64,000 nt of DNA from Steromphala cineraria (lineage: Eukaryota; Mollusca; Gastropoda; Trochida; Trochidae): contig OU744732.1 in the NCBI GenBank assembly GCA_916613615.1, positions 30,266,673 to 30,330,672 on the forward strand, given 5' to 3'. The notes beneath the pieces are model-generated. The model was not told the origin of the DNA and ran no database searches. It saw only the letters and a program-made list of their open reading frames with translations. Made by a program: the position numbers and the translations under genes. Positions 12,081 to 22,285 of this stretch are shown here, piece by piece (position 1 is the first letter of the stretch; each line of letters begins with the position of its first letter).

Positions 12081-13325
12081 TAATTATACCTCAAGTCCCT
12101 GAATAATACTTTTAACCAATCCCAGTTATTGTTTGATTTGATTGTTGACCATATTTAAATTGTTGTCTTTTTTTACCGAGTCTTAACCCCTTAATTGGAG
12201 GCACGATTTTGAGATACTATCTCTGAACGAGAAACTTAAAGAACCAATCTTTCCGCTCATTTGAGAAATCTATCATGTGCATCCTTAGCTTTTCATGTAG
12301 TTTTAGAGCCTTTCTTTTTATTAAACAAATATACCCTATCAAATCTACGATGTTCTGTAAAGTACCATGTTTTGTTATCGCTTAATGCATATTGTATCAT
12401 CTTGCACGTTTGAATTTGTATGTACAGTACATGAACAAAAATGAATATTTGTTAAAATATATATATGATATATATGATTATATTTGACACAATCGTAATG
12501 AGTGAAACAATAACCATCAATCCAAATTCATATTGGCATACATGATGGGACATGAAACGATAACTTGGAATCTATAAGTTTTTGGTTGAGTGTCGCCTCA
12601 TACCAAAAGACGTTGAACGATGGGAGTTCATTGGTTTAAATTAAGATTTTTAAGCACAAACGACACAGAAACTGGCGCCAAGTTTCGCACTAACCAAGCC
12701 AAACTGAAATTCTTCTAAGGAAAAAATAGAAATGTACCGTAAACCGAAACAAATATCATAGATGGTGTAAAGGGGGAATACTTTATTTCAATTCAACTAC
12801 GGTAGCAATAATTAATCAATCAACTTATCACTCGGCGTTTATTCGAGATCCGGCGTATATTTACTTAAAACAGCCATACGATACCCGGCGTCTATTCGAG
12901 GAAATAAGTTATTATTGTTTTTATATCGTATATGTTAAGTTCGTTGCCCTTGGTAAATTTCGATTTTGTTTTCGAAGTCGTTTCAAAATAACTTTATACT
13001 AAGAGTTTGGGTTATATCATATAAGTTCAGAAATAGTTTCCGTTATAAATATCGTGTGCATGATATAAACAATCCCGACGATACATTTTTCACTGGAGAA
13101 AATATATTTTTCATGAAAAAAATTATTTGGAAACATACGTTTCTTTTTTAAAACCCAAATTTGAATCAGTGACGAAATGTGGGAATATCAACTTCTATTG
13201 TCCGCTGAAAGTGTCTCTTTAAGGGATATCACTGTACATGCCTTTTTCACATAAATATAATACCAGGTCGGAGACAAATATTCCTTTCTGTGTCTTCTTT
13301 CATTTAGAACATATAACAATATACT
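12081..13325. other. No gene seen
   Basis: AT-rich. At 12833-12905 the phrase CGGCGTNTATTCGAG occurs twice, with a related CGGCGTATATTTAC between, in a short degenerate array. No supported coding exon. Confidence 0.45.
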
Positions 13326-13327
13326 TC

Positions 13328-13352
13328 TTTTATTAATTTTTATTCATTTATT
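13328..13352 (-). terminator. Clustered poly(A) signals for family member B
   Basis: Three AATAAA/AATAAAT motifs on the minus strand within 25 nt, about 120-140 nt past the stop at 13470. A plausible 3' end. Confidence 0.45.
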
Positions 13353-13469
13353 CTTTTTTTTATAATTGTAATCACTGGAAAGTACATGGAGTAAAATGGG
13401 AAAAATAGAATACCAACTGAAGCATGACTTTGTGTGGCTATATATATATGTGGTATTCCGGAATGGCAT

Positions 13470-14569
13470 TTAATCCGAGTAGGACGAACTGCCACTACTG
13501 CCGCTACTACCGCTACTACCGCTACTACCACTACTACCGCTACTACCGCTACTTTCGTAACTGCTGCCGCTGCTACCGGAAGAGCTCCCGCTCGAATAAC
13601 TGCCGCTGCTACCACTACTCCCGCTACTTCCATAACTGCTTCCGCTGCTCTCGTAGCTGCTGCCACTGCTGCCGCTGCTTCCGTAGCTGCTACTGCTGCT
13701 GGGGCTGCTGCTGTATTCGACGCTGCTGCTGCTACTTTCGCTGCTACTCTCACTACTACTGCCACTACTTCCACTGCTGCCACTACTGCTACTTCCGCTA
13801 CTGCCGCTGCTACTGCTTCCGCTGCTGCCATGGTGATGATGGTGGTGATGGTGACCATGGTGATGATGACCGTGTCCATGGTGATGGTGACCATGGTGAT
13901 GATGTCCATGATGATGGTGACCATGGTGATGATGATGATGGCCATGGTGGTGGTGATGGTGGTGATGGTGTCCGTGCCCATGACGATGTCTATGATGGCG
14001 GTGTCTGTGGCGGTGATGATGGTGACCATGTCTATGGTGGTGGTGCTTGTGCCGGTGATGTCGGTGGTGATGATGATGATGGTGGTGAGCGTACGACACC
14101 GCGCATATTACTTGAACAGAAACAACGAGATCAGTTATTTAAGAACACAAAGAAATCTGTGAGATGACATATGCCAGATTAGTTGATGTAAGCATTATAA
14201 GTATACTCATTTAGGACGAAAAAGACTATATTCATGTGTCTATACTCGATTTTTTTCTTTGTAAAACATATGTGAGTATTGAATATTTGAAGACTCTGAG
14301 ATTGCAATTGATCGCAATGTTGAAATAAAATAATAAATCAAGATTTGTTTATATACATGCAAGCCTTGTGATTTAAGTACGATCGATTTTAGGGTAATGT
14401 TTGAAGTTTTTTTTTATCAAACGGAAACTTTGATGATCACTTTCTTGATAAAAACGATCCAGTAAACTAAAGCTATAAAAACACACAACGTATTTGATCT
14501 ACACACGTGCTCCCCTGCAATATAATACGTACCCACTACGACGAATACAACGAGAGATGCTTGATGCAT
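13470..14569 (-). CDS. Secreted His-rich, Ser/Gly-rich protein (family member B, longest)
   Basis: Exon 1 is complement(14533..14569), 37 nt, reading MHQASLVVFVVV and ending in phase 1 at GTACGT. Exon 2 is complement(13470..14110) after TTCAAG and starts with the split Val, then ICAVSYA. Together they give 225 residues. Residues 1-20 form the signal peptide, ending near AVSYA. About 80 residues of almost pure His with single Arg, Lys and Gly follow, then about 120 residues of GSS/SSS repeats with scattered Tyr and Glu (SSYESSGSSYGSS, ending SSSYSD). It lacks the EEV-HHHH core and the C-terminal Cys of its relatives; SSSVEYSSS stands where the core would be. Strong metal or acid-base binding is likely from composition. 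A structural extracellular role is inference only. Confidence 0.85.
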
Positions 14570-14612
14570 GCTGGAAGGGTGTTTGAGAATGGTGAGATTT
14601 GACAGATTTTTG

Positions 14613-14620
14613 CTTTTATA
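14613..14620 (-). promoter_or_regulatory. TATA box of family member B
   Basis: TATAAAAG on the minus strand about 45-50 nt upstream of the ATG at 14569. Confidence 0.5.
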
Positions 14621-15420
14621 GGAGGTGGACTTTGAGAATTTTGGGCGTATTATTTTCATAATTGATAATGTTGGCTTAATGAGCTGAGCTGTAGGGGACC
14701 TTCTTACCTGGGACACCTGAAGCGTAGGCGTTAATTAGACTGACAGGTGAGGTCATATTTCACCTGTGTGATCTGAAATATACAACATTTTATATCAAAC
14801 CGCAATTCAATCTTTGATCTAGATATATGTTGGTATGAGACTGGTATTGGTTTGTGAGACCATTGCTTACATATACTAAAATGTTTGATATTTTTTATTA
14901 ACCGCGAATTATCTACTTCAAGGAAACAAACGATTGTGACATTTTATTGTTAACCGCAGTTGATGTTTTTATCGTTATAACTATTTTTTTAAGATCAAGT
15001 AAGATTTTTTACAATTTCTATGCGTACAGATGTGTCACAATGAGGCTAATACGTGCCAGTATTTCTTCAAATAAGGCGTCGTTTTGAATGTTTGTTTTTG
15101 AAAAATTCATTGTAACCACAAATTAGATCATTTTAACGCGCTACTGTATAAATACTGTATGTTTGCAGAATATATTAGGTAGATGATATGTGTTACTGAA
15201 GTGAGCACAATGGTATTTCAAAGAAGCAAAAGAATGAAACCTTCTTATTGTGTAATATAACGATTATTGCATTATTCTTTTTGCGATCCTTTTGAAATTC
15301 ACCTGACAATTAGGAATATTATGATAAAATGTCATGATAAACGCGTTGTGCCAGTTTGGTTGCCTGAAAAGTCTAGAAACACTTTAAATCAGTCGTTCTT
15401 CCTATAGAATATATTGCTGA
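14621..15420. other. No gene seen
   Basis: Upstream flank of family member B. No further exon or repeat edge recognised. Confidence 0.45.
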
Positions 15421-15836
15421 TTAAAGGGAGACTCCTTTTGGGGTATTTTTGTGGAAACGAAATTCATGAGGAATTTACTGTTAACAAATATATATTGTTT
15501 TTACATGATTATTTCACACTCAATTTCAAATATACTAGTGCGGTTAACATTTCAGTTGTTCAAGATTTACCAATTTGAGTAAAGTGTATCACTCCTTAAA
15601 GAAAAACATCGTGAAATGCCAATCATCGGAGTTACGAGGGTAAAATGCATTAACGACAAAACATTGTCGTAACTGATAACTTTTTTATGAATTATTTGTA
15701 AATATGCTCCTATTCTGTCAACCAATTAGTTTTTTAATGATTTTGTTAATTGAGAATCATAATATAGCACATTTGTTTTCTCGCAATACTAGCATTTCAA
15801 GATGGCGGATGAAAGCCGATAGATAGGTGTCTTTAA
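15421..15836 (+). repeat. MITE family B copy
   Basis: Starts TTAAAGGGAGACTCCTTTTG and ends AAAGCCGATAGATAGGTGTC followed by TTTAA. The interior matches 1474-1896 and 23294-23721 (GTGGAAACGAAATTCA, ATTTCAAGATGGCGGATGAA). Confidence 0.75.
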
Positions 15837-15975
15837 GAACTTGGTTCCTGGAGAAAATCAATTATGATCAATCAAGTGATTCCTGAAGTCAAGGAGTTTG
15901 TTCTGGTGAAAGACATTTATAGTTAGGAAATGATTTCTGAAAATTGAGTGATCTAATATAGTTGTGAATTATTGT

Positions 15976-16230
15976 TTAGAGGGGCAGTAGTGCGTTTTTG
16001 TGAAAATTTAGATTTTCAATGTTTCATTGATAATTGTAAGTTAATGCTAAATGTATTAATTTGATAGTGTCAAAAAAATTACATTACACAAACCAATCAT
16101 CCAAAGTCAGAGAACAAATTATAAGGATTCCCATAAATTCCATTGGCGGCTATTTTTTGTGTGAACACCTTTACTATTTTGTGGACGAAAAAGGAATCGC
16201 ATGAACTTTACAGTATATATTTTTTACATT
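15976..16230 (+). repeat. MITE family A copy, 3' truncated
   Basis: TTTAGAGGGGCAGTAGTGCG and the family interior as far as TTTACATTGTCTT, where the sequence changes abruptly to the hairpin element at 16233. The right terminal repeat is missing. Confidence 0.7.
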
Positions 16231-16232
16231 GT

Positions 16233-16877
16233 CTTCCGGTGACGTTATCATTACGCGTGTAGGATTTACACCGTGTCAAAACTAGCGTATTTGCGTTCGA
16301 TGGGTATCAACTTTGGCAGCAAACGAATACCTTATTCGGAGAAAAAGAAAAGAAAATCTAGTCGTGCGCGACAAAGGCGGTTTTCAAGCGTATATTAAGA
16401 GACCGGAAGTTGTGAGATGGCCACACTTGATTCGCCTTTATGTTGGCTGCCGTTTCCGTAATTTTGGTAAATTATCTCATATTTAATGAACTTTGGTCCA
16501 ATTTTCTCTAGGTTGGTCGCTAAATTTTTCTAAAAATACAACGAATACATTAAAAATACTTTAAAAAATATTGCAAGTATGATACAGCATCTTTAAGAGC
16601 TTTGTCACTGAAGGTGTCTACTTTGTGTTAAGACCAATATTCAAACTGCAATATTTATGAAAGAGTATGTTTACTGTTCGTGGTATTTTTGCAATATATT
16701 GCGACCAACCATGAGAAGATCGGACCAAACTTCATTACATAGCAGTCGTTAGCCGCGGCTTGTCAACATGAAGGCGAATCAAGTGTGGCCCTCTCACACT
16801 TTCCGCTTCCTTAATATAATCGAGTAACTGAGACGCAGTGTAAAACCTACACACATAATGATGATGTCACCGAAAGC
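16233..16877. repeat. Long inverted-repeat element, family D
   Basis: About 645 bp with arms of roughly 300 bp. CTTCCGGTGACGTTATCATT at the left pairs with AATGATGATGTCACCGAAAG at the right. GTGGCCAYACTTGATTCGCC and CTAGGTTGGTCGCT also have inverted partners in order. The arms carry many mismatches and indels. No ORF, so it is non-autonomous. Confidence 0.72.
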
Positions 16878-17261
16878 GGTTTCGTTAAAAACTATGGCAC
16901 TTTTGCTGAGGGTACTGTACTTTGGACGTCGAATAGAGTATTTTATTGTTGATTAAAACATGTAAATATGATATCAAACTTTCATTGAAAGATTTTTCTA
17001 ACGAGTGATGTATTTCTATTTCAAAAGCTAAATTTTATCACGAACCGCATGCAAGTATGACAATTGGATTTAAGTATTTAATTTCAAAAGAATGCGGACT
17101 AATGTACATTACCACTCTTCATTAAACATGTCATTACTAAATGAGTATGTTTTCCCAAAAGATTAAGATATTCAGGTATCATTATTAATCTTTGCAACTG
17201 TATATATTTTAACACATATGCTCCGAAATGCTAATTTAACAAGGTGACATCTATATTATAT
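16878..17261. other. No gene seen
   Basis: Flank between the family D element and the Tc1-like remnant. Nothing recognised. Confidence 0.4.
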
Positions 17262-18512
17262 ACTACTCAAAAGAAGTAAAGGGTCAACCAAATTTTTGTT
17301 GTTGACATTTTATTAGACACAGGGAACAGCACACTTTTGGTCAAAATGAGTTCAATATGTCTCAATGAAGAATCTGTTATGCAAAGCATATGCACATTTC
17401 ATTCACAACTATTCTGAGGATCTAATGGAAATTCGTCATTTTCAGCATAATGAGCTTCAACAAAACTGTCTCAAATTCGGTAACTTTGTCAATATCGAAT
17501 GAAACCACCACGTGCTCGTAAGCAATCGGCACAACGACGAGGCATGCTGTCGATCAGACGTCGAAAAAAGATCTGGGGAATGGTCTGCCACTCGGCCTGA
17601 AGGATTTGCACCAATTCTTGAAGATTATCAGGTTGCCTATGATTGTCTCTCACACGTCTACCCAACTCATCCCAGGCATGCTCAATTGGGGACAGGTCAG
17701 GTGAGTATGCAGGCCAATCCATTCGTTCAATACCATTTTGGGTGCGAAAATCATTAACAACTCGTGCTCTATGTGGTCTAACATTATCATCTTGAAGAAC
17801 AGAACCTGCTCCAATTTGACGAAGACTTGGGATGACAAAAGGCTGTAAAATCTCGTCTCTGTACCTGATACCCGTCAAATTTCCTTGCACGACGTAAAGA
17901 GCAGTCCTGTGATGCACCGAAATTCCAGCCCACACCATTACCGTACCACCTCCGAAACGATGGCGATAACATCAGCGAATCTTTCTCCTTGGCGTCTATA
18001 GACGCGAAGTCTGCCATCATTGAACTGTAATGCAAATCGGGATTCATCAGTGAATAGTATCCGTCCCCATTGTCGCCGTCTCCAGTCTCTGTGACGTGTG
18101 CACCACTCACGACGTGCTGCCCTATGACGTTGAAGAAGTGTTGGTCGAACAGCTTGGCGTCGAGATCGAATGTTGTGGGCTCGCAGACGATTTCTTATGG
18201 TCTGGTCCGATACCTGAACACCACTTGCATTTCGGAGTTCATCTCTCAGACATCTCGCTGTAACAACGCGCTGACGTAAGACCATCTGAATGACATACCG
18301 GTCTTGACGTTGCGACGTTCATCTACCTACCAGACCTACCAGACCGTGGACGATTCTGAATTGAATTGGTTGCCTGGAAACGCTGCCATAGTCTCCCAAC
18401 CACACTCTGGCCTACAACCGATTGTCTGTGCAACATTCCTCTGTGTAAAACCCTCTTGAAGCCAGGCAATGGCTCTTCCTCTGTCAAGTTGACTCAGCTG
18501 ACGTCTGACCAT
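17262..18512 (-). pseudogene. Tc1-like transposase (DD34E), frameshifted
   Basis: On the minus strand, starting with ATG at 18512, one reads MVRRQLSQLDRGRAIAWLQ then GFTQRNVAQTIG (helix-turn-helix region). After a frame change comes the DNA-binding linker and the first catalytic Asp in LFTDESRFALQF. A second frame change lies near 17960. The rest (MVWAGISVHH ... QDDNVRPHRARVV ... YSPDLSPIEHAWDELGRR) ends at 17489. The spacing from the second Asp to the Glu is 34 residues. CTACTCAAAAGAAGTAAAGG at about 17264 looks like one terminal repeat; I could not find its partner beyond 18512. Catalytic residues are intact but the frame is broken at least twice, so this copy is dead. Confidence 0.82.
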
Positions 18513-18889
18513 GTTGAAATTTCAACTGAGAACAGCACGGTCATGGAAGGTGTTTTTATGCCCAATTTTTTCATGGAAAATGCATGGTGCAGGTGCAAGA
18601 ACATAATCAACTCCAAAAGTCCTACCCTACTGCGTTTAGGCGAAGCAAACAGTTTTTATGGTTCCTTGTTTTGAGCTTAACTTTATGGTTTCTAAGGATA
18701 CTGTCAAAATTGTTTTGTTTGAAAATGGCATATGCTTTGTACACAGGATTTTTCGTCAGGATATCATGAACAAATTTTGACACGGTTTCCGTCAATGATT
18801 TTATATATGTACTTCATATGTGCATAGACAACTACCTGGTAGGAAAAAAGGTAATTAGAAAAAACACATTTGAAGAACAAGGATTTTTC
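18513..18889. other. No gene seen
   Basis: Flank of the transposase remnant. The right terminal repeat was looked for here and not found. Confidence 0.4.
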
Positions 18890-18895
18890 TTTATT
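18890..18895 (-). terminator. Poly(A) signal candidate, family member C
   Basis: AATAAA on the minus strand about 240 nt past the stop at 19133. Confidence 0.35.
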
Positions 18896-19132
18896 TGAAA
18901 ATACAACGATTGATTAAGATATCTTTTTTAAACCTACACCAAACATAATGACTGTTGAGAACGATTCAGAAATTAACGATAAACAAGATGTCGACAAGCT
19001 CTATGATTGAAAATATGCACATTAGAAAACGATAAAAATATCGTACACATCGTTTAGTTGACAAGTGTTATGACCAAACGACTCTGATGGTTTTAAAGAT
19101 CCAAGTATGCAGGTCATCGTGACACCAGGAAA

Positions 19133-20557
19133 CTAGGTATGTAACAGCGTCCCATAAGACGGAGATCCAGATGATTTCGAGGACCCTGGAGACCCAGATG
19201 ATTTCGAGGACCCAGGAGATCCAGATGCTTTTGAAGTTCCAGGAGGCAAAGATTTCCCAGAAACATGAGAGAATCCCTTGTCGCTACTGGTGACGCTGTT
19301 CTTGTCGGTCTTCCCACTTCCGGTGTTGCCATGACGACGGTGACGGTGGAGACGACGTATTTGGTAGCGTACACGACTCGAGTGATGTCTTCGACGTTTG
19401 GCGTGGTCACAGAACACTAGCGCTACCACAGCTTGAAGGAAAGATAAGAAGGAGAAATCTGAAAACACTCTCAATCTTATTTCGATTAGAGATAGTAGCG
19501 ATGTAATCTTAGTTTCAATCGGTGTGTATACAATCATATCCTAGTCTTTCCATTTTACATCTTTCCATCGCCTGAATGCATATAAGTTTCTTGATTAGAT
19601 TTAACGTTTTATATTTACGGTAGAAAAGGTTACTTTGAAGAAATTATTGAAGGGTCTACAAAAGCTTTACGTTTAAAGGGGCAGTAGCACGTTTTTCAAA
19701 AAAATTATATTTAAAAATGTTCACTGATAATTGTAGGTTAATGCTCAATGTATTACTATGATGGTGTCAAAAATCATATTACACAAACAAATCATCCAGA
19801 GAACAAATTATAAAGATTCTCATAAAACACGCCGTTCCCAAGATGAAGTAAGACTTTATAGCTAAAGGTGTTTATGATCTTGAACACGCCATTCCCAAGA
19901 TAAAGTAAACTTTATAGCTAAAGGTGTGTATGATCTTGAACAGGCCATTCCCAAGATGAAGTAAGACTTTAAAGCTAAAGGTATGTATGATCTTGAACAC
20001 GCCATTCCCAAGATAAAGTAAGACTTAAAATTGAAGGTATGTTTGATCTTGAACACGCCATTCCCAAGATAAAGTAAGACTATATAACTAAAGGTGTGTA
20101 TGATCTTGAACACGGCATTTCAAAGATAAAGTAAGACTTTAAAGGAGCAGCAGCACTTTTTTTATAAGTCTATATTTCTAGTATTTCACTGATATGTGTA
20201 AGTTAATGCTAAATGTGTTATTTTGACAGTATCAAAAATCTCATTACACAAGCCAATCATCCATAGTCAGAGGACAAAGTATGAAGATTCACATAGAATC
20301 CATTGGCGGCCATTTTATATGAACACCTTTAATTCATTTTGTGTAAGAAAAAGGAATCCCATGACAAAATTTAACGTTATATATTTGAATTATCACTGCC
20401 TCATTTAGTTAAAATACATTGTCTTTCAATTGGAACCATTAATTTTCATTTTCCTGACACCACCTTATATTCCCCCTAAAAACGTGCTACTGCCCCTTTA
20501 CAGCTGAAGGTGTAACTTACCCAGGCCAAGGAGAAGCAGGAACGTGATGTTCTTCAT
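19133..20557 (-). CDS. Secreted Arg/His-rich, Gly/Ser/Lys-repeat protein (divergent family member C)
   Basis: Exon 1 is complement(20521..20557), 37 nt, reading MKNITFLLLLGL and ending in phase 1 at GTAAGT. Exon 2 is complement(19133..19431) after CTTCAAG. The protein has 111 residues. Residues 1-20 form the signal peptide (second half AVVALVFC). A basic segment follows (HAKRRRHHSSRVRYQIRR, then LHRHRRHG), then a Ser/Thr/Lys stretch, then about three repeats of SGSPGSSKS before the end at SPSYGTLLHT. It shares gene structure and signal peptide with the others, but the His runs are replaced by Arg-rich sequence and there is no EEV-HHHH core. Relationship is inferred from exon structure and general layout. 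The 1.1-kb intron is filled by family A MITEs and a 56-57-bp tandem repeat. Confidence 0.75.
19673..19828 (+). repeat. MITE family A copy, 3' truncated
   Basis: TTAAAGGGGCAGTAGCACG and about 155 bp of family interior, which gives way at about 19829 to the 56-57-bp tandem array. Confidence 0.78.
19829..20138 (-). repeat. Tandem repeat, about 56-57 bp unit, 5+ copies
   Basis: TGATCTTGAACACGCCATTC recurs at spacings of 56, 57, 56 and 57 bp (19875, 19931, 19988, 20044, 20101). Each unit also has AAGATAAAGTAAGACTTTAT and GCTAAAGGTGTGTA. The phrase CAGCTGAAGGTGTAACTTAC at the exon 1 border resembles the unit, so the array may have grown from the intron start. Confidence 0.85.
20139..20500 (+). repeat. 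MITE family A copy
   Basis: TTAAAGGAGCAGCAGCAC at the left, inserted into a tandem unit at its ACTTTA position, and AACGTGCTACTGCCCCTTTA at the right. Its right end lies about 20 bp from exon 1 of family member C. Confidence 0.82.
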
Positions 20558-20604
20558 TTTGCTTGTACAATTCCACGTTGTAACATTATCACACTTTGCC
20601 TTGA

Positions 20605-20614
20605 TATTTATATG
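20605..20614 (-). promoter_or_regulatory. TATA box of family member C
   Basis: CATATAAATATC on the minus strand about 50 nt upstream of the ATG at 20557. Confidence 0.5.
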
Positions 20615-21778
20615 ATTTCACGAATTAAAAAACCCAAGTTTTTAACCGGAACTCGTTATAAGGATATCATAATCAAAACTGAAAATAGAAACAGTGCAGA
20701 AGCAGCTGTGACAGTCAGCATGATGCACACTTTATGATGACAACCATCAGCTGGTGATGACCGATTTCAGTGCAGGGGTTTTTCTCCCACGCATCAACAA
20801 CCTAATTAGATAATAAATAATGGTAACACAGGAACAGGGAAGGCTTCTGGATGACAACTTCTTTATTGCGAAAATCAGCTTTCAGAATAAGCTCCTACTC
20901 TTTTGTTAGATGGGAGTTTTAAATTATTGAACAATAATTAAAAATAAAAATATTAACAAAATATTTTTAAAAACTTAAAACTTTTTATCAGGTTATCAGC
21001 GAACTGATTGATTTAGATTCATGCCCCTCCTTGGTTAATTTGATAACCTCTTTCTTGTCTCAAAGAGACCAATATGTCAAACTGAAAGAATATCGTTCCA
21101 GTATTGTGTCCATTAACACCTGTGTTCAACAACCTACAATAAGATGACAAGCCATGTTTTCTGGATGTCAACTTCTTTATTCATGCGTTCTCCTTCATAA
21201 GAATTAATGGTCGGATTAACGTAAATTGTAACATGACATTGGTAAATACTTGTTTGTGATTGGAAAGATTTCCTACGTTGAATGGCAAAGAACACCAGCA
21301 GAATGGATAAGGTAAAATAACTATAGTTAAAAACTGTTCTAAAATAGTAATCAGGTTGTCACTGAAATCAAATAAACTGTATCTGCTAAAGGAAGTCAAA
21401 TTAAGGATCAAGTTGCAATTGTATCATACTATATATTTGCAAATGTAGCATTGCAATTTTACAATAATATAAACATCGGCATTTGTTATTTGTATCGAGT
21501 GATTTATTCATGAGCTTAAGAACAAAGGCTTGGGGACTCAAGGTTACTGCTTTCATCTCCTTGAGAAATTGGACAGATCGAGGTACAGACTGCAGTTGCG
21601 TGAAACAACGCTTTAACGTATTGTGTGAACATTATACTTCGCTGTTGGAAAGTATAAAATGCCTGCGTGCAATGGAATAATATTTTTTATATATTTTTCA
21701 TTGTTCCCAGATGGTTACACAGCCATATAATGGAATAATATTAACCTCATCGTACAGATTTTGTTTTTCACCGTGACA
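20615..21778. other. Intergenic region between divergent genes
   Basis: Lies between the minus-strand family member C and the plus-strand kringle gene. GGATGACAACTTCTTTATT (about 20850) and GGATGTCAACTTCTTTATT (about 21164) are direct copies of an arm seen in the hairpin elements at 4202 and 49593, so fragments of that family are present. No gene called. Confidence 0.45.
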
Positions 21779-21787
21779 CTATAAAAA
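21779..21787 (+). promoter_or_regulatory. TATA box of the kringle/CCP gene
   Basis: ACTATAAAAACG about 140 nt upstream of the ATG at 21922. Confidence 0.55.
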
Positions 21788-21921
21788 CGCTCCCTTAGAA
21801 CTAAACAGCAACGAATAATTTCACATAAGTCTGCTCAACTGGGCTTCCGTATTTGCACAAGTGGAACTAGCACAGCTGAAGAATCACCTGCAACAACCAA
21901 ACTTTATTAGGGAGTCGAAGG

Positions 21922-22285
21922 ATGGGTACCTTTGTCTTCTGTTTCTTGCTGACATTCTGCAGTATAAACGGTTTCCACATAATCAAACCTGATACGCCTT
22001 CGTCAGTGCTACGAACGAAGTCAGATTCAGATGTATTTCCTCTTAAGGAAGGCACTATTACAGACCTTGATCTAAAACTTATTAAGACCCTTACCAACAC
22101 AAACGCGAAGGACTGTTTGAAAACCTGTCAGAGAACAGAAGGGTGTTTGAGTGTCGTCCATTGCAAGCCTAAAGACAAGTGCGATCCCAGAACCTTTTGT
22201 CTTCTGGTAAAGACAAGCACCTGCTACCTAACTGCAAAAACTGGACTTCTTAAACCAACTGGAACCTGCACTTTCATCAAGAAAG
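21922..22285 (+). CDS. Exon 1: signal peptide and PAN/apple-like domain
   Basis: ATG at 21922 opens [17 protein letters not shown], a clear signal peptide. The remaining 104 residues have eight Cys ([18 protein letters not shown], then KCD, FCLL, TCYL and GTCTF). The C-x3-C-x5-C spacing and following FCLL recall PAN/apple domains, but the match is by eye and the central helix pattern is not certain. The exon ends in phase 1 at AAAG|GTAGAC. Confidence 0.75.

Noticed and set aside
13424..14167. Plus-strand ORFs of 247 and 242 codons
   Set aside because: They are antisense to the His-rich gene at 13470-14569. CAT/CAC and Ser/Gly codon repeats leave all frames open. They encode only monotonous Cys/Tyr/Asp or Thr/Val/Met runs and have no signal peptide or splice sites.
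15293..15345. Alternative first exon for the gene at 13470-14569
   Set aside because: An ATG followed by GTGAAT exists, but the encoded peptide is not hydrophobic. The exon at 14533-14569 fits the 37-nt family pattern exactly.
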